Assembly (NCBI RefSeq): GCF_022788695.1
Contig: NZ_CP085154.1
Coordinates: forward strand, 1,302,001-1,366,000
Length of the DNA: 64,000 nucleotides
Origin: Pseudosulfitobacter sp. DSM 107133
GTDB lineage: Bacteria; Pseudomonadota; Alphaproteobacteria; Rhodobacterales; Rhodobacteraceae
Direction of reading: 5' to 3'
This document shows, in pieces, positions 17,088-26,156 of the stretch; position 1 is the first letter of the stretch; each line of letters begins with the position of its first letter. The notes below the pieces were generated by a model. The model saw only the letters and a program-made list of their open reading frames with translations, was not told where the DNA came from and did no database searches. A program made the position numbers and the translations under genes.

Positions 17088-19283
17088 GTGACGCGCCCCG
17101 AATTCTACGATGAAGGTGCCCTCGTGGCCGTGTTGACCACGCAGCCGCTCGACCGGTTGCTGGATTACAAGGCACCCGAGGGCGGTTGCATGTTGGGCGC
17201 TTTCGTCGAGGTGCCGCTGGGGCCGCGCAAGGTGTTGGGCATTGTCTGGGGACCGGGGCGGGGCGATTGGGACATATCCAAGGTGCGATCGGTCATTCGG
17301 GTGCTGGATGCCGCCCCCATGCGCGAGGAAATGCGTACGTTTTTGTTAAGGGCGGCCGAATACACGCTGACACCCATGCCTGCGATGCTGCGGCTGGCCA
17401 CCCGCGCGCCGGGGCTGGGGGATCCGCCGTCGATGCGCAAGATCTATCGCCGCGGCGAGGGGGAGCCGGACCGCGCCACCGACGCCCGCCGCCGGGTGAT
17501 GGAGACGCTGGCCGAATATGGTGATCTGTCGTTCACCTTGAAAGAGCTGTCCGAGATGGCGGGGGTCACCTCCTCGGTGGTCAAAGGGTTGGTGAAACAG
17601 GGCGTCGTGTCGGAAGAGGACGCACCGCGCGATGTGCCGTTCCGCCGGCTGGACCCGTCGCTGCCCGGCAAGGAGTTGACCGACGATCAGGCCGCAGGCG
17701 CCGCGATGCTGGCCCAGGCCGTGCGGTCCGAAACCTATGGCACCACGCTGCTGCGCGGTGTCACCGGATCGGGCAAGACCGAAGTGTACCTTGAGGCCGT
17801 CGCGGCCTGTCTGGCCCAAGGGCGGCAGGCGCTGGTGCTGCTGCCCGAGATCGCGTTGACGGCTGAATTCCTGAAACGGGTTCAGGCACGGTTCGGCGCG
17901 CGGCCTGCGGAATGGCATTCGGGGGCCACCATGACCGAACGCCGCCGCATCTGGCGGATGGTCGGGCAGGGCGGCGCGCAACTGGTGATCGGGGCGCGGT
18001 CGGCGCTGTTCCTGCCCTATCAGAACCTCGGGCTGATTGTGGTCGATGAGGAACACGATACGTCCTACAAGCAGGAAGATGGCGTATTGTACAACGCCCG
18101 CGACATGGCGGTGCTGCGCGCGTCGATCTGCGGGGCGCATGTGGTGCTGGCCTCGGCCACGCCCAGTCTGGAAAGCTGGGCCAACGCCGAGGCGGGCAAA
18201 TACAAACGGCTTGAGCTGACCTCGCGGTTTGGTCCTGCGGTGATGCCGACGATGGGCACGATTGATATGCGCGCGGCGGCCTTGCCTGCGGATCGCTGGG
18301 TTTCGCCCGATTTGCAAAAGGCCGTGCAGGCGCGGATTGATGCGGGTGAACAGGCGATGCTGTTCATCAACCGGCGCGGCTATGCGCCGATTACGCTGTG
18401 TCGCGCCTGCGGTCACCAGATTGCGTGCGACCACTGCGATGCGCGTATGGTCGAACACCGGTTCCTGAAGCGTCTGATGTGCCACCAGTGCGGCGAGACC
18501 AAGCCGATGCCGACGACCTGCCCCAGCTGCGAGGCCGAGGACCGGCTGGCCCCCGTCGGCCCCGGAGTCGAGCGGCTGGGCGAAGAGGCGGCGTTGCTGT
18601 GGCCCGATGCGCGGATTGCGACGCTCAGTTCCGATATGTACGGCAGCGCCCGCGCGTTGAAGGCCGAGATTGAAAACATCGCCCAAGGCGGGGCGGACAT
18701 CGTGATCGGCACGCAGCTTGTGGCCAAGGGGCATAACTTTCCCAACCTGACGCTGGTCGGCGTGATCGACGCCGATCTGGGCTTGCAAGGGTCCGACCTG
18801 CGCGCCGCTGAACGCACGTTCCAGCTGATGCGGCAGGTGGCGGGGCGGGCAGGCCGTGCGGACAAGCCGGGCACGGCGTTGTTGCAGACCTATCAGCCCG
18901 ACCATCCGGTGATCCGCGCCATTCTGGCGGGCGACGAGGAAGGCTTTTGGCGGGCCGAGGCCGCGCAGCGCGAGGCGGCAGGCGTGCCGCCCTATGGGCG
19001 CATGGCGGGGATCATCCTGAGCGGGCCGGATGTGGCGGCGGTCTTTGACATTGCCAACCACCTCGCGCGGGCGGACGGGCCGCTGCGGCAGGTGGGGGCA
19101 CAGGTGTACGGGCCTGCCCCTGCGCCCATTGCCCGGGTGCGCGGGCGGCATCGCGTGCGGATGCTGGTCAAGGCGGACAAGGGTGTGGCCTTGCAGGGGG
19201 CGCTGCGCAAATGGGTGCGTCAGGTGCAGATCAAGGGCGACATCCGGCTGGCCATCGATATCGACCCGCAAAGTTTCTACTGA
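17088..19283 (+). CDS. priA: Primosomal protein N' (PriA helicase)
   Basis: PriA recognises stalled forks and reloads the replisome. The product of about 731 residues has the N-terminal DNA-binding fold ([21 protein letters not shown]), Walker [13 protein letters not shown], the DEEHD box ([12 protein letters not shown]), SATPSLES, and eight zinc cysteines ([14 protein letters not shown] … [17 protein letters not shown]). It ends in the C-terminal primosome domain. The GTG at 17088 follows GAGG and gives the usual start; a TTG at 17073 is the in-frame alternative. Confidence 0.94.
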   Translation: MTRPEFYDEGALVAVLTTQPLDRLLDYKAPEGGCMLGAFVEVPLGPRKVLGIVWGPGRGDWDISKVRSVIRVLDAAPMREEMRTFLLRAAEYTLTPMPAMLRLATRAPGLGDPPSMRKIYRRGEGEPDRATDARRRVMETLAEYGDLSFTLKELSEMAGVTSSVVKGLVKQGVVSEEDAPRDVPFRRLDPSLPGKELTDDQAAGAAMLAQAVRSETYGTTLLRGVTGSGKTEVYLEAVAACLAQGRQALVLLPEIALTAEFLKRVQARFGARPAEWHSGATMTERRRIWRMVGQGGAQLVIGARSALFLPYQNLGLIVVDEEHDTSYKQEDGVLYNARDMAVLRASICGAHVVLASATPSLESWANAEAGKYKRLELTSRFGPAVMPTMGTIDMRAAALPADRWVSPDLQKAVQARIDAGEQAMLFINRRGYAPITLCRACGHQIACDHCDARMVEHRFLKRLMCHQCGETKPMPTTCPSCEAEDRLAPVGPGVERLGEEAALLWPDARIATLSSDMYGSARALKAEIENIAQGGADIVIGTQLVAKGHNFPNLTLVGVIDADLGLQGSDLRAAERTFQLMRQVAGRAGRADKPGTALLQTYQPDHPVIRAILAGDEEGFWRAEAAQREAAGVPPYGRMAGIILSGPDVAAVFDIANHLARADGPLRQVGAQVYGPAPAPIARVRGRHRVRMLVKADKGVALQGALRKWVRQVQIKGDIRLAIDIDPQSFY

Positions 19284-19329
19284 CAGGGCGGTTTGGTTGT
19301 TCGCTCAAGCGACTGAAATCGCCGCAGAG

Positions 19330-19359
19330 TTGTACGCATTTTCCGGTTTTTGGTACAAT
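19330..19359 (+). promoter_or_regulatory. Sigma-70-like promoter with inverted-repeat ends, before the MFS operon
   Basis: TTGTAC (19330-19335) and TACAAT (19354-19359) are separated by 18 bases, about 44 bases before the MFS start. The outer bases TTGTAC and GTACAA are also inverted repeats, so the same site could bind a dimeric regulator. Confidence 0.55.
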
Positions 19360-19402
19360 TCTCGCCTCGCCTCGTTCCGGCGAAAGGCGTAATGCAGACC
19401 CT

Positions 19403-20635
19403 ATGACAAAAATCGTAAAAATCGGCGATGCCGCCAATATGCCGTTCTGGCGTCGTCCTATCGCGTTGTTGGTTCTGATGGCCATCGCGATGCCGATTGC
19501 GTTCAACACATGGTCGGCGCTGCTGAACAACTTTGTCATCGAGGCGGCCAATTTCGACGGTGCGGATATCGGCCTGCTGCATACGATACGCGAAATTCCG
19601 GGCTTTCTGGCCATCGGCGTGATCGCCATCATCATCTTTGTGCGCGAACAGGTGCTTGGGCTGGTGTCGCTGGTGCTGCTGGGTGTGGCCACCGCCATAA
19701 CCGCGCAATTCCCGTCGCTGGGCGGTATCCTGACGCTGACCATGCTCAGTTCGATCGGCTTTCACTATTACGAGACGGTCAACCAGTCGCTGCAACTGCA
19801 ATGGATCGACAAGGAAAACGCCCCGCGCGTGCTGGGCTGGTTGCTGGCCACGGGTTCGGCGGCAACCTTTGTGGTCTATCTGGTGATCCTGCTGCTGTGG
19901 GAGCCACTGAACCTGACCTATAACATCGTCTACATGGCAGGCGGCGGCGTGACGGCGGCCATCGCGATCTTTGCGATGATCGCCTACCCGCAGTTCGAGG
20001 CGCCGACCCCCCAGCGCAAACAGTTCATCCTGCGCAAACGCTACTGGCTGTATTACGCGCTGCAATTCATGGCCGGCGCGCGGCGGCAGATCTTTACGGT
20101 CTTTGCCGGTTTCATGATGGTTGAAAAGTTCGGCTTCAAGGTTGACGAGCTGACGATGCTGTATCTGATCAACCTGTTGATCAACATGCTGGTGGCCCCG
20201 CTGCTGGGACGAGTGGTGCAGCGGTTCGGCGAGCGCAAGACACTGGGATTTGAATACATCGGGCTGGTGATCGTGTTCCTGAGCTATGGCGGCGTTTACT
20301 ATCTGGGCTGGGGGATTGCCGTGGCGGCGTTTCTTTATGTGGTGGATCATGTGTTCTTTGGTCTGGCGCTCGCGCTGAAAACCTATTTCCAGAAAATCGC
20401 GGACCCGGGCGACATCGCCCCCACGGCCGCCGTGGCCTTTACCATCAACCATATTGCCGCCGTGGGGCTGCCCGCGCCGCTGGGGCTGTTGTGGCTGGTG
20501 TCACCGGCGGCGGTGTTCTTTCTGGCGGCAGGCATGGCCGCCACATCGCTGATGCTGGCCTTGCTGATCCCGCGCCATCCGGTGCCCGGACACGAAACGG
20601 TGCTAACACGCCCCATGCCCGCCGCGGCAGAGTAA
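19403..20635 (+). CDS. Major facilitator superfamily transporter
   Basis: The 410-residue protein has about twelve transmembrane helices and typical MFS loops (GRVVQRFGERKTLGFEY between helices). It has an unusually short cytoplasmic N-terminus (MTKIVKIGDAANMPFWRRP). The ATG at 19403 is the first start after the promoter at 19330-19359. The substrate is unknown. The following MATE gene starts two bases after its stop and prmA two bases after that, so this is the first gene of a three-gene operon. Confidence 0.8.
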   Translation: MTKIVKIGDAANMPFWRRPIALLVLMAIAMPIAFNTWSALLNNFVIEAANFDGADIGLLHTIREIPGFLAIGVIAIIIFVREQVLGLVSLVLLGVATAITAQFPSLGGILTLTMLSSIGFHYYETVNQSLQLQWIDKENAPRVLGWLLATGSAATFVVYLVILLLWEPLNLTYNIVYMAGGGVTAAIAIFAMIAYPQFEAPTPQRKQFILRKRYWLYYALQFMAGARRQIFTVFAGFMMVEKFGFKVDELTMLYLINLLINMLVAPLLGRVVQRFGERKTLGFEYIGLVIVFLSYGGVYYLGWGIAVAAFLYVVDHVFFGLALALKTYFQKIADPGDIAPTAAVAFTINHIAAVGLPAPLGLLWLVSPAAVFFLAAGMAATSLMLALLIPRHPVPGHETVLTRPMPAAAE

Positions 20636-20636
20636 C

Positions 20637-22019
20637 GTGGAGGGGCAGGGTCGTTTCATCACCGGCTCGACCATGGGCCATGTGGTGCGGATGACGGCGA
20701 CCGGTGCCTTTGGCATCACGTTTGTCTTTCTGGTTGATGCGGCCAACCTGCTGTGGCTGTCCCAATGGGGGGCTCCGCAACAGGTGGCGGCCATCGGCTT
20801 TGCCTATGCGATACAGTTCTTTTCGGTGTCGATTGGCGTCGGACTGATGATTGCGGCCACGGCGCTGGTATCGCGCAGCATCGGACGCGGCGACCGGATG
20901 CTGGCGCGCCAGCAGGCGGGCGCTGCGATGGTGATTGCAGCCTTGGTCCAAGTGGTTGTGGCCACGTTGATCGTCACCTTTCGCATGCACTTGGTCAGCT
21001 TTGCCGGAGCCACAGGTGAAACCGCCGATCTGGCCGCGCGCTATCTGGCGTTCACCATCCCGTCACTGGTGCCAATGGCAGTTTCGCTAGTCGGCTCGGG
21101 CGTGCTGCGCGCCGAAGGCTATGGCGCCAAGGCCATGTATGTCACGCTGTTTTCCGGCATGGCGCTGATGTTTGTCGACCCTTTGCTGATCTATCATTTT
21201 GGTCTGGACGGGGCGGCCGTGGGGTTGGTGCTGTTTCGTATCTGCCTAATGGTGCTGGCGATTTATTACGCAATCCTCCAGACCAAGTTGGTGGCCCGCC
21301 CGGATGGCGAGATCATCTTGCGCGTTCTCAAACCATTTGCGTTGATTGCACTGCCCTCGATTGCCACGCAGATGAGCACACCGGCGGGCAACTATTTCCT
21401 GACGATGGTGATGGCGCAATTCGGTGACGACGCGGTGGCTGCATGGGCGGTGGTCGGGCGGCTGACCGTGCTGGTGTTCGGTGGCATCTTTGCGCTGTCC
21501 GGGGCCATTGGGGGCATCTTCGGGCAGAACTTTGGCGCGGGTCACTATGAACGGCTGCGCAGCACCTATCGCGATGCGCTGGTGTTTTGTGCGATTTACA
21601 CGCTGGTGGCATGGGGCCTGCTGTGGACGGCGATCCCCTATGTCAGCCAGATGTTCGGCCTGACCGGACAAGGGGCCGAGGTGCTGCGCGCCTTTGCCGG
21701 TGTGGGTGTGGGGGCGTTCATGTTTGTGGGTGCGCTGTTCGTGTCCAACGCCGCGTTCAACAATCTGGGGCAGCCGGGGCGGTCCACATTGGTGAACTGG
21801 ATGAAGGACGGTGTGCTAAGCTGGCCTGCGGCAATGCTACTGGCAGGCAGCTTTGGTGCGGCGGGGGTGATCTATGGTCAGGCGCTTGCAGGCGCGGTGA
21901 TGGGCGTGCTCGCGGCAAGCTGGGGCTGGCGCTATGTTGCGCGGCTGGGGCCGCAATCGGACATTGACCCCGCGCCGCCGCGCCCCTATCCGAATTTGGA
22001 CCGCTTTCGGAGACGTTGA
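20637..22019 (+). CDS. MATE-family efflux protein
   Basis: A 460-residue multidrug and toxin extrusion transporter with twelve helices. The first helix reads GRFITGSTMGHVVRMTATGAFGITFVFLVDAANLLWLS, and the repeat half contains AVVGRLTVLVFGGIFALSGAIGGIFGQNFGAG. The GTG at 20637 begins right after the MFS stop and keeps the conserved FITGSTMGHV segment; an ATG at 20673 would cut into that segment. These proteins export cationic drugs using sodium or protons; the substrate here is unknown. Confidence 0.85.
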   Translation: MEGQGRFITGSTMGHVVRMTATGAFGITFVFLVDAANLLWLSQWGAPQQVAAIGFAYAIQFFSVSIGVGLMIAATALVSRSIGRGDRMLARQQAGAAMVIAALVQVVVATLIVTFRMHLVSFAGATGETADLAARYLAFTIPSLVPMAVSLVGSGVLRAEGYGAKAMYVTLFSGMALMFVDPLLIYHFGLDGAAVGLVLFRICLMVLAIYYAILQTKLVARPDGEIILRVLKPFALIALPSIATQMSTPAGNYFLTMVMAQFGDDAVAAWAVVGRLTVLVFGGIFALSGAIGGIFGQNFGAGHYERLRSTYRDALVFCAIYTLVAWGLLWTAIPYVSQMFGLTGQGAEVLRAFAGVGVGAFMFVGALFVSNAAFNNLGQPGRSTLVNWMKDGVLSWPAAMLLAGSFGAAGVIYGQALAGAVMGVLAASWGWRYVARLGPQSDIDPAPPRPYPNLDRFRRR

Positions 22020-22020
22020 A

Positions 22021-22893
22021 ATGCCCACATTCACAGCCCTGACCACATTGACCGGGAAAACCGCAGCCGAGGCGCTGGGCGCCGCGATGGAGCGGCTTGA
22101 GCCCGAACCCACCGGCATCGGTGTGTTCGAGGTCGAAGACGGCTCGGGCCTGTGGGAAGTGGGCGGCTATTTCTCGGAACAGCCTGACGCCACCGCGCTG
22201 GCACTGCTGGCCACGATGATGGAGGCCAAGCCCTTTGTGATCTCGGAACTGCCCGAAACCGACTGGGTCGCCCATGTGCGCCGCGAGCTGGCACCGGTCG
22301 AGGCGGGGCGCTTCTTTGTCTATGGCAGCCACGATGCCGACAAGGTGCCCGCCGACAGCGTGCCGCTGCTGATCGAGGCGGCGATGGCCTTTGGCACCGG
22401 ACACCACGGCACGACGCTGGGCTGTCTGCGCGCGCTCGACCGGCTGGCGGGCGACGGCTGGAAGGCGGACCGCGTGGCCGACATCGGCTGTGGCACTGCG
22501 GTGCTGGCAATGGCCGCAGCGCGGATCTGGCAGGGCGAGGTGATCGCCAGCGACATCGACGAGGTCGCCGTGGACGTGGCCGAGGCCAATCTGGCGGCCA
22601 ACAACATGGCCGGCGCTGTCAAATGTGTCGAGGCCGCGGGCTTCGACCACCCCGAGCTGCGGGCGCTGGCCCCCTATGACCTGATCTTTGCCAATATCCT
22701 GAAAGGTCCGCTTGTCGCGCTGGCCCCCGACATCGCCGCGCATTTGCGCGCCGACGGGGTGGCGATTCTGTCGGGAATCCTGAACGAGCAGGCAGACGAC
22801 GTTCTGGAGCACTATTTCGCAGCCGGACACAGTCTGGACCATCGCGAGGTGATTGGTGACTGGACGACGCTGACAGTCCGAAAAAGAACGTAG
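22021..22893 (+). CDS. prmA: Ribosomal protein L11 methyltransferase
   Basis: PrmA trimethylates ribosomal protein L11. The 290-residue product has the small N-terminal L11-recognition domain, the FGTGHHGTTLGCL motif, SAM motif I (VADIGCGTAVLAMAAA), ASDIDEVAVDVAEAN and FANILKGPLVALAP. The ATG is two bases after the MATE stop, with CGGAGA upstream. The start of the long open frame at 21934 lies inside the MATE gene and is not used. Confidence 0.92.
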   Translation: MPTFTALTTLTGKTAAEALGAAMERLEPEPTGIGVFEVEDGSGLWEVGGYFSEQPDATALALLATMMEAKPFVISELPETDWVAHVRRELAPVEAGRFFVYGSHDADKVPADSVPLLIEAAMAFGTGHHGTTLGCLRALDRLAGDGWKADRVADIGCGTAVLAMAAARIWQGEVIASDIDEVAVDVAEANLAANNMAGAVKCVEAAGFDHPELRALAPYDLIFANILKGPLVALAPDIAAHLRADGVAILSGILNEQADDVLEHYFAAGHSLDHREVIGDWTTLTVRKRT

Positions 22894-23000
22894 GAAAAGC
22901 CGCTTTTTAAACGCATTTGAACGTTTTGCCCAGATTTTGCCACATTTCAGCGGCAAAAGAGAGGGGCAATTCGGTGGGGGCCGAACCGCTAGAGGCTGCC

Positions 23001-23345
23001 ATGGTTGAGACCAAGCAACACTTTGAATCACGTCTGCGTTTTCTGACACGCAAGCACCGCCGTATGGCCAATGGATACACCACCCGTCTGCGCGGTGATG
23101 GTCTGATTGTTGTCAAACCCAAGCGTCGCAAGATGCAGTTCCCGCTGAAAGGGGCTGTGCTGCTGTTGATCGGCTTCTTTGCCTTCAAGGCGTTCATGCT
23201 GATGTCGTTGGGCGAGCGGACCTATGCCGACCGGCTGGCCGAATTGCAGGGTGGCACGATTATTGAACAGGGGGGCGCATGGGTGATGCAGCCCGACACC
23301 GTGACACAGGCGATGGCGACCTTTGCCGCCACCAAATTGCGTTGA
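23001..23345 (+). CDS. Small single-pass membrane protein
   Basis: A 114-residue protein with a basic N-terminal half (FLTRKHRRMANGYTTRLRGDGLIVVKPKRRKM), one transmembrane helix at about residues 49-68 (GAVLLLIGFFAFKAFMLMSLG), and a C-terminal part rich in small and polar residues (LAELQGGTIIEQGGAWVMQPDTVTQAMATF). I do not recognise a named family. AGAGG precedes the ATG. It probably forms its own unit, about 110 bases after prmA and closed by the terminator at 23408. Confidence 0.7.
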   Translation: MVETKQHFESRLRFLTRKHRRMANGYTTRLRGDGLIVVKPKRRKMQFPLKGAVLLLIGFFAFKAFMLMSLGERTYADRLAELQGGTIIEQGGAWVMQPDTVTQAMATFAATKLR

Positions 23346-23407
23346 TCTGTTTTTGTACCGTTAAAGAGTTTTAGTGCGTTAACGAGTTTCGTGTTGTTTA
23401 CGAGTGC

Positions 23408-23441
23408 AGGCCGCTGCGACATCTGTCGGGGCGGCCTTTTT
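23408..23441 (+). terminator. Strong rho-independent terminator
   Basis: AGGCCGC-TG-CGACA pairs with TGTCG-GG-GCGGCCT, followed by TTTTTG. It lies about 60 bases after the small membrane protein gene. Confidence 0.85.
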
Positions 23442-23575
23442 GTATCCGGTGGCAATTCTGTGCTGGTGGTCACGCCAACCGACACCCCCGGGCATCGGTT
23501 ACAGCAGACATGCCGCTTGGGCGGGGTCACGACATTGCTGCCACAGGCAAAACCGCATGCGTTTTGGCACTTTGC

Positions 23576-24358
23576 TCAAGGCGCGCTTTTTCGGGCGCTC
23601 ACGACGAAATGTGTCAGCGCATAGAAAAAACGCCCTTGGGCAGCCAGGGCCTTTTGCTCCGCCAGCCACGCCGCGGCCTCTTGGGCGGGCACATGGTTAT
23701 TGTCGACAGCATATCGGGCCATCAATCGCATCATCATCATGGCCAGCCCGTCCGGCTTTAGCGTGTGATCACAGGTTGTCAGAGGTACGACGTTTTCGAC
23801 GACAAAGCCTGCGTCCCGCATGATAGACGGTAAAATCGCAGGGACGTCTCGCCGTGTGAAGTGATGATCCCAGGATGCAATCATCCGATCCATACGATCC
23901 TTGTCGTCGCTGAACCACACCAGAGAGTCGAGGTGGATGTCGCCGATAACAAGTCTGCCGCCGGGTTTCAGCACCCGCCCGGCCTCGACGATGGCAGCGG
24001 GGATATCGTCAAGATATTCAAAGACCTGGACCGAGACAGCCTTGTCCAGGGTTCCGGTCTCAATCGGCAGATCATTGGCCGTGCCGGTCAGGATTTCGAC
24101 GCAATCAAACGCCTTGCATCGCGCCTGTGCCGGGCCAAGCATATCGGGGCTAGGATCAACGCCAATTGCCTTGCCCCCTGATCCAACTGCGCGGGCAAGC
24201 TCCAATGTCAGCAGGCCATTCCCGCAGCCAATATCGACAATTTTTTCATCAGCTTCGGGGCGAAGTGCATCGAATGACGCTTGCCGCCTTCGGGTAATAT
24301 CTGCACCTTGATAGACAATATCCAGCAGCCGCGTCGTTTCTTTGTCAAACTTCAGCAT
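23576..24358 (-). CDS. Class I SAM-dependent methyltransferase
   Basis: The 260-residue product has SAM motif I (VDIGCGNGLLTLELA), an acidic GVDPSPDML motif II, the LTGTANDLPIETGTLDKAVSVQVFEYL segment and LKPGGRLVIGD, a methyltransferase-11/UbiE-like domain. The C-terminal third (MMRLMARYAVDNNHVPAQEAAAWLAEQ) resembles sugar- or small-molecule methyltransferases, but the substrate is unknown. The start at 24358 has a GGGGG site upstream. It lies 38 bases after the ridA-family stop in the same direction and probably shares its transcript. Confidence 0.82.
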   Translation of the reverse strand: MLKFDKETTRLLDIVYQGADITRRRQASFDALRPEADEKIVDIGCGNGLLTLELARAVGSGGKAIGVDPSPDMLGPAQARCKAFDCVEILTGTANDLPIETGTLDKAVSVQVFEYLDDIPAAIVEAGRVLKPGGRLVIGDIHLDSLVWFSDDKDRMDRMIASWDHHFTRRDVPAILPSIMRDAGFVVENVVPLTTCDHTLKPDGLAMMMMRLMARYAVDNNHVPAQEAAAWLAEQKALAAQGRFFYALTHFVVSARKSAP

Positions 24359-24396
24359 GGTTTGCGCCCCCTGACTGAAACACATCGGGTTTGGCG

Positions 24397-24789
24397 CTAT
24401 TCATCTTCGCAAACCACGGCGTCAACTTCGATCTCGACCAACCATTCCGGATTCACGAACCGTGTGACCGCCATGATCGTATCGACCGGCCGCGCATCGA
24501 TGCAGTATGTCTTGCGCGCCTTGATGGCCTCTTTCCAGGTGTCGATATCCGTCAGAATGACACGCGTTCTTACAATATCACGGATACCAGAGCCTGCCTG
24601 TTCGAGAGCCGCCTTGATGATTTCAAAGCATTGCGTGGTCTGGGCGAAAACATCTCCGATGCCAACCGTATTGCCCTGCGCATCGACAGGCGCGGTTCCA
24701 CCGACCGAAATGTATGGGCCAACGCGCACCGCACGGCTAAAGCCTACGATTTCCTCCATGGGATTTCCGTTTGATATGAGCTGACGCAT
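24397..24789 (-). CDS. RidA/YjgF-family protein
   Basis: RidA-like proteins hydrolyse reactive enamines and imines, though many subfamilies have other or unknown substrates. The 130-residue product shows the family core: VGPYISVGGTAPVDAQGN, the helix TTQCFEIIKAALEQAGSGIRDIVRTRVILTD and the C-terminal strand WLVEIEVDAVV. Spacing around the C-terminal arginine differs from classical RidA, so it may be a divergent subfamily. AAGGAGG lies 8 bases before the ATG, and a palindrome lies immediately upstream of that. First gene of a pair with the methyltransferase. Confidence 0.85.
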   Translation of the reverse strand: MRQLISNGNPMEEIVGFSRAVRVGPYISVGGTAPVDAQGNTVGIGDVFAQTTQCFEIIKAALEQAGSGIRDIVRTRVILTDIDTWKEAIKARKTYCIDARPVDTIMAVTRFVNPEWLVEIEVDAVVCEDE

Positions 24790-24806
24790 TTGTTGCGCCT
24801 CCTTGT

Positions 24807-24823
24807 TAGGGTCCAGCCCCCTA
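24807..24823 (-). promoter_or_regulatory. Palindromic site before ridA, copy 1
   Basis: TAGGGTCCAGCCCCCTA, an imperfect palindrome whose edge is 6 bases from the ridA Shine-Dalgarno sequence. The second copy at 24961-24976 is perfect. The placement suits an operator overlapping the transcription start, or a short leader hairpin. Confidence 0.5.
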
Positions 24824-24960
24824 AGGAAAGCATACGCTTATCTCGTCAGTCATGACAGAATTTTGGAAATGCGGACGTTCCTGCGCAGCCTGGTTGAACG
24901 CCGCTGTCGATGCGGTCTGACAAACCTTGCCGGTTTTCTGCGCTTGCGGATGCTGTTTTG

Positions 24961-24976
24961 TAGGGTCCAGACCCTA
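24961..24976. promoter_or_regulatory. Perfect palindrome, copy 2
   Basis: TAGGGTC-CA-GACCCTA, 7+7 perfect inverted repeat with a 2-base centre. With the flanking CTTAG it matches the ridA-proximal copy. The intervening 24824-24960 and flanking 24977-25002 contain no gene I can support. Confidence 0.5.
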
Positions 24977-25002
24977 AGCCAACCGGCAACGTCTGCACAC
25001 AA

Positions 25003-25038
25003 AAAAACCGCTCACCCCACCAAGGGAGAGCGGTTTTT
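25003..25038 (-). terminator. Bidirectional terminator after the DUF1127 gene
   Basis: AAAAACCGCTC (25003-25013) pairs perfectly with GAGCGGTTTTT (25028-25038), giving a T-run on either strand. It serves the DUF1127 gene that ends at 25092 on the minus strand. Confidence 0.85.
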
Positions 25039-25091
25039 CATACCGGGTCGCGCGCCTGCCGAGGGACAGTCAGGGGCGCATTGGGTCCGGT

Positions 25092-25301
25092 TCAGCGACG
25101 AAACGTCACCGATTCAATGTCGCCACGGCTCAGGCCGATGTCTTCCAGCTCGCGGTCGCTCAGAGCAGACAGGGCATTGCGTGTTACGCGTGCGTCGTTC
25201 CACGACATCACCGAAGCGATTGCGTTGAAAACGGCGCGGGAGATGCGGCCTGCTACAATAGCAGAGCCATAGGTGGTGCGGGAGGTGTCGAAAGCAGCCA
25301 T
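25092..25301 (-). CDS. DUF1127 (YjiS-like) small protein
   Basis: A 69-residue protein ending in the typical DUF1127 motif: RNALSALSDRELEDIGLSRGDIESV. Such arginine-rich short proteins in alphaproteobacteria have been linked to RNA binding and to phosphate, carbon or stress responses, but this copy is untested. The start at 25301 has AAGGA upstream. The frame stays open upstream to 25610, but those codons are intergenic in character. Confidence 0.85.
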   Translation of the reverse strand: MAAFDTSRTTYGSAIVAGRISRAVFNAIASVMSWNDARVTRNALSALSDRELEDIGLSRGDIESVTFRR

Positions 25302-25646
25302 TGGTGCAGTCCTTATTGTTCGAGTTTTGACATTACGTCTTCTGAACTCGCACATAAGTCGCCTGATTTTTCGCCACAAGCTGTGAACTTTGCATGTGCG
25401 ATATGCGAAATTTGCATGGGTTGGGGAAAGGCGTGATTTTTTCTTGACACGATTTTCCGGGGCGGGGGCAAAGCGGTCGTTTTTGCTGCGTAATGTGACG
25501 GAACCGGACGCATCTGGGGGGGGAGGGTTGGCGGGGCCGTCAACGGCGCTGTTCGTGTTAGCACTTGGCGGATGTTCGCGTTTCGTGCTACTTGGGGTCC
25601 AAAGTGGCAAAAACGCTACAACACAAGGCCGGGCGGGGCAGGATAT
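25302..25646. other. 345-base non-coding region between DUF1127 and ruvC
   Basis: It must hold the divergent promoters of the DUF1127 gene and of ruvCAB. The part near DUF1127 is AT-rich (25302-25450). TTTGCATG occurs twice at about 25388 and 25410, with GATATGCGAAA between. A TTGACA at 25444-25449 is a possible -35 for ruvC but has no good -10 at the right distance. No LexA box of the alphaproteobacterial GTTC-N7-GTTC type was found. Confidence 0.5.
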
Positions 25647-26156
25647 ATGACACGGATTTTGGGCATTGACCCGGGGCTGCGCAACCTTGGTTGGGGCATT
25701 ATCGACATGAGCGGATCACGGTTGACCCATGTGGCGAACGGTGTGTGCCAGTCGCTGCCGGGGGATCTGGCAGACCGGTTGATGTCGCTGCACACACAAC
25801 TGACTGCCGTAATCAACCAGTACAGGCCCGATGCGGCGGCGGTCGAACAGACCTTTGTGAACAAGGACGGGGCCGGAACACTGAAGCTGGGGCAGGCGCG
25901 CGGGATCGCGATGCTGGTGCCCGCGCAGGCGGGGCTGAAGGTGGGCGAATATTCCCCCAACACGGTGAAAAAGACGGTCGTGGGCGTGGGGCATGCGGCC
26001 AAGGTGCAGGTGTTGCATATGGTGCAGATGCAATTGCCCGGCGCGGTGATTACAGGGCCGGATGCGGCGGATGCGCTGGCCATCGCCATCTGTCACGCGC
26101 ATCATGGCCCCACGGGCGGCCTTGCCGCAGCAGTACAGCGGGCACAGGCATCATGA
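25647..26156 (+). CDS. ruvC: Holliday junction endonuclease RuvC
   Basis: RuvC cleaves Holliday junctions that RuvAB has migrated. The 169-residue product has the four acidic residues in their usual settings: [14 protein letters not shown] (first Asp), [11 protein letters not shown] (Glu) and [19 protein letters not shown] (last two Asp). The ATG at 25647 gives the canonical [10 protein letters not shown] start. Its stop overlaps the ruvA start (ATGA). Confidence 0.94.
   Translation: MTRILGIDPGLRNLGWGIIDMSGSRLTHVANGVCQSLPGDLADRLMSLHTQLTAVINQYRPDAAAVEQTFVNKDGAGTLKLGQARGIAMLVPAQAGLKVGEYSPNTVKKTVVGVGHAAKVQVLHMVQMQLPGAVITGPDAADALAIAICHAHHGPTGGLAAAVQRAQAS

Noticed and set aside
23391..23624. A 77-codon frame after the small membrane protein
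   Set aside because: It runs through a strong terminator and overlaps the methyltransferase end antisense.
24803..25228. A 141-codon plus-strand frame upstream of ridA
   Set aside because: It crosses two palindromes and a terminator, and has cysteine/arginine-rich random composition.
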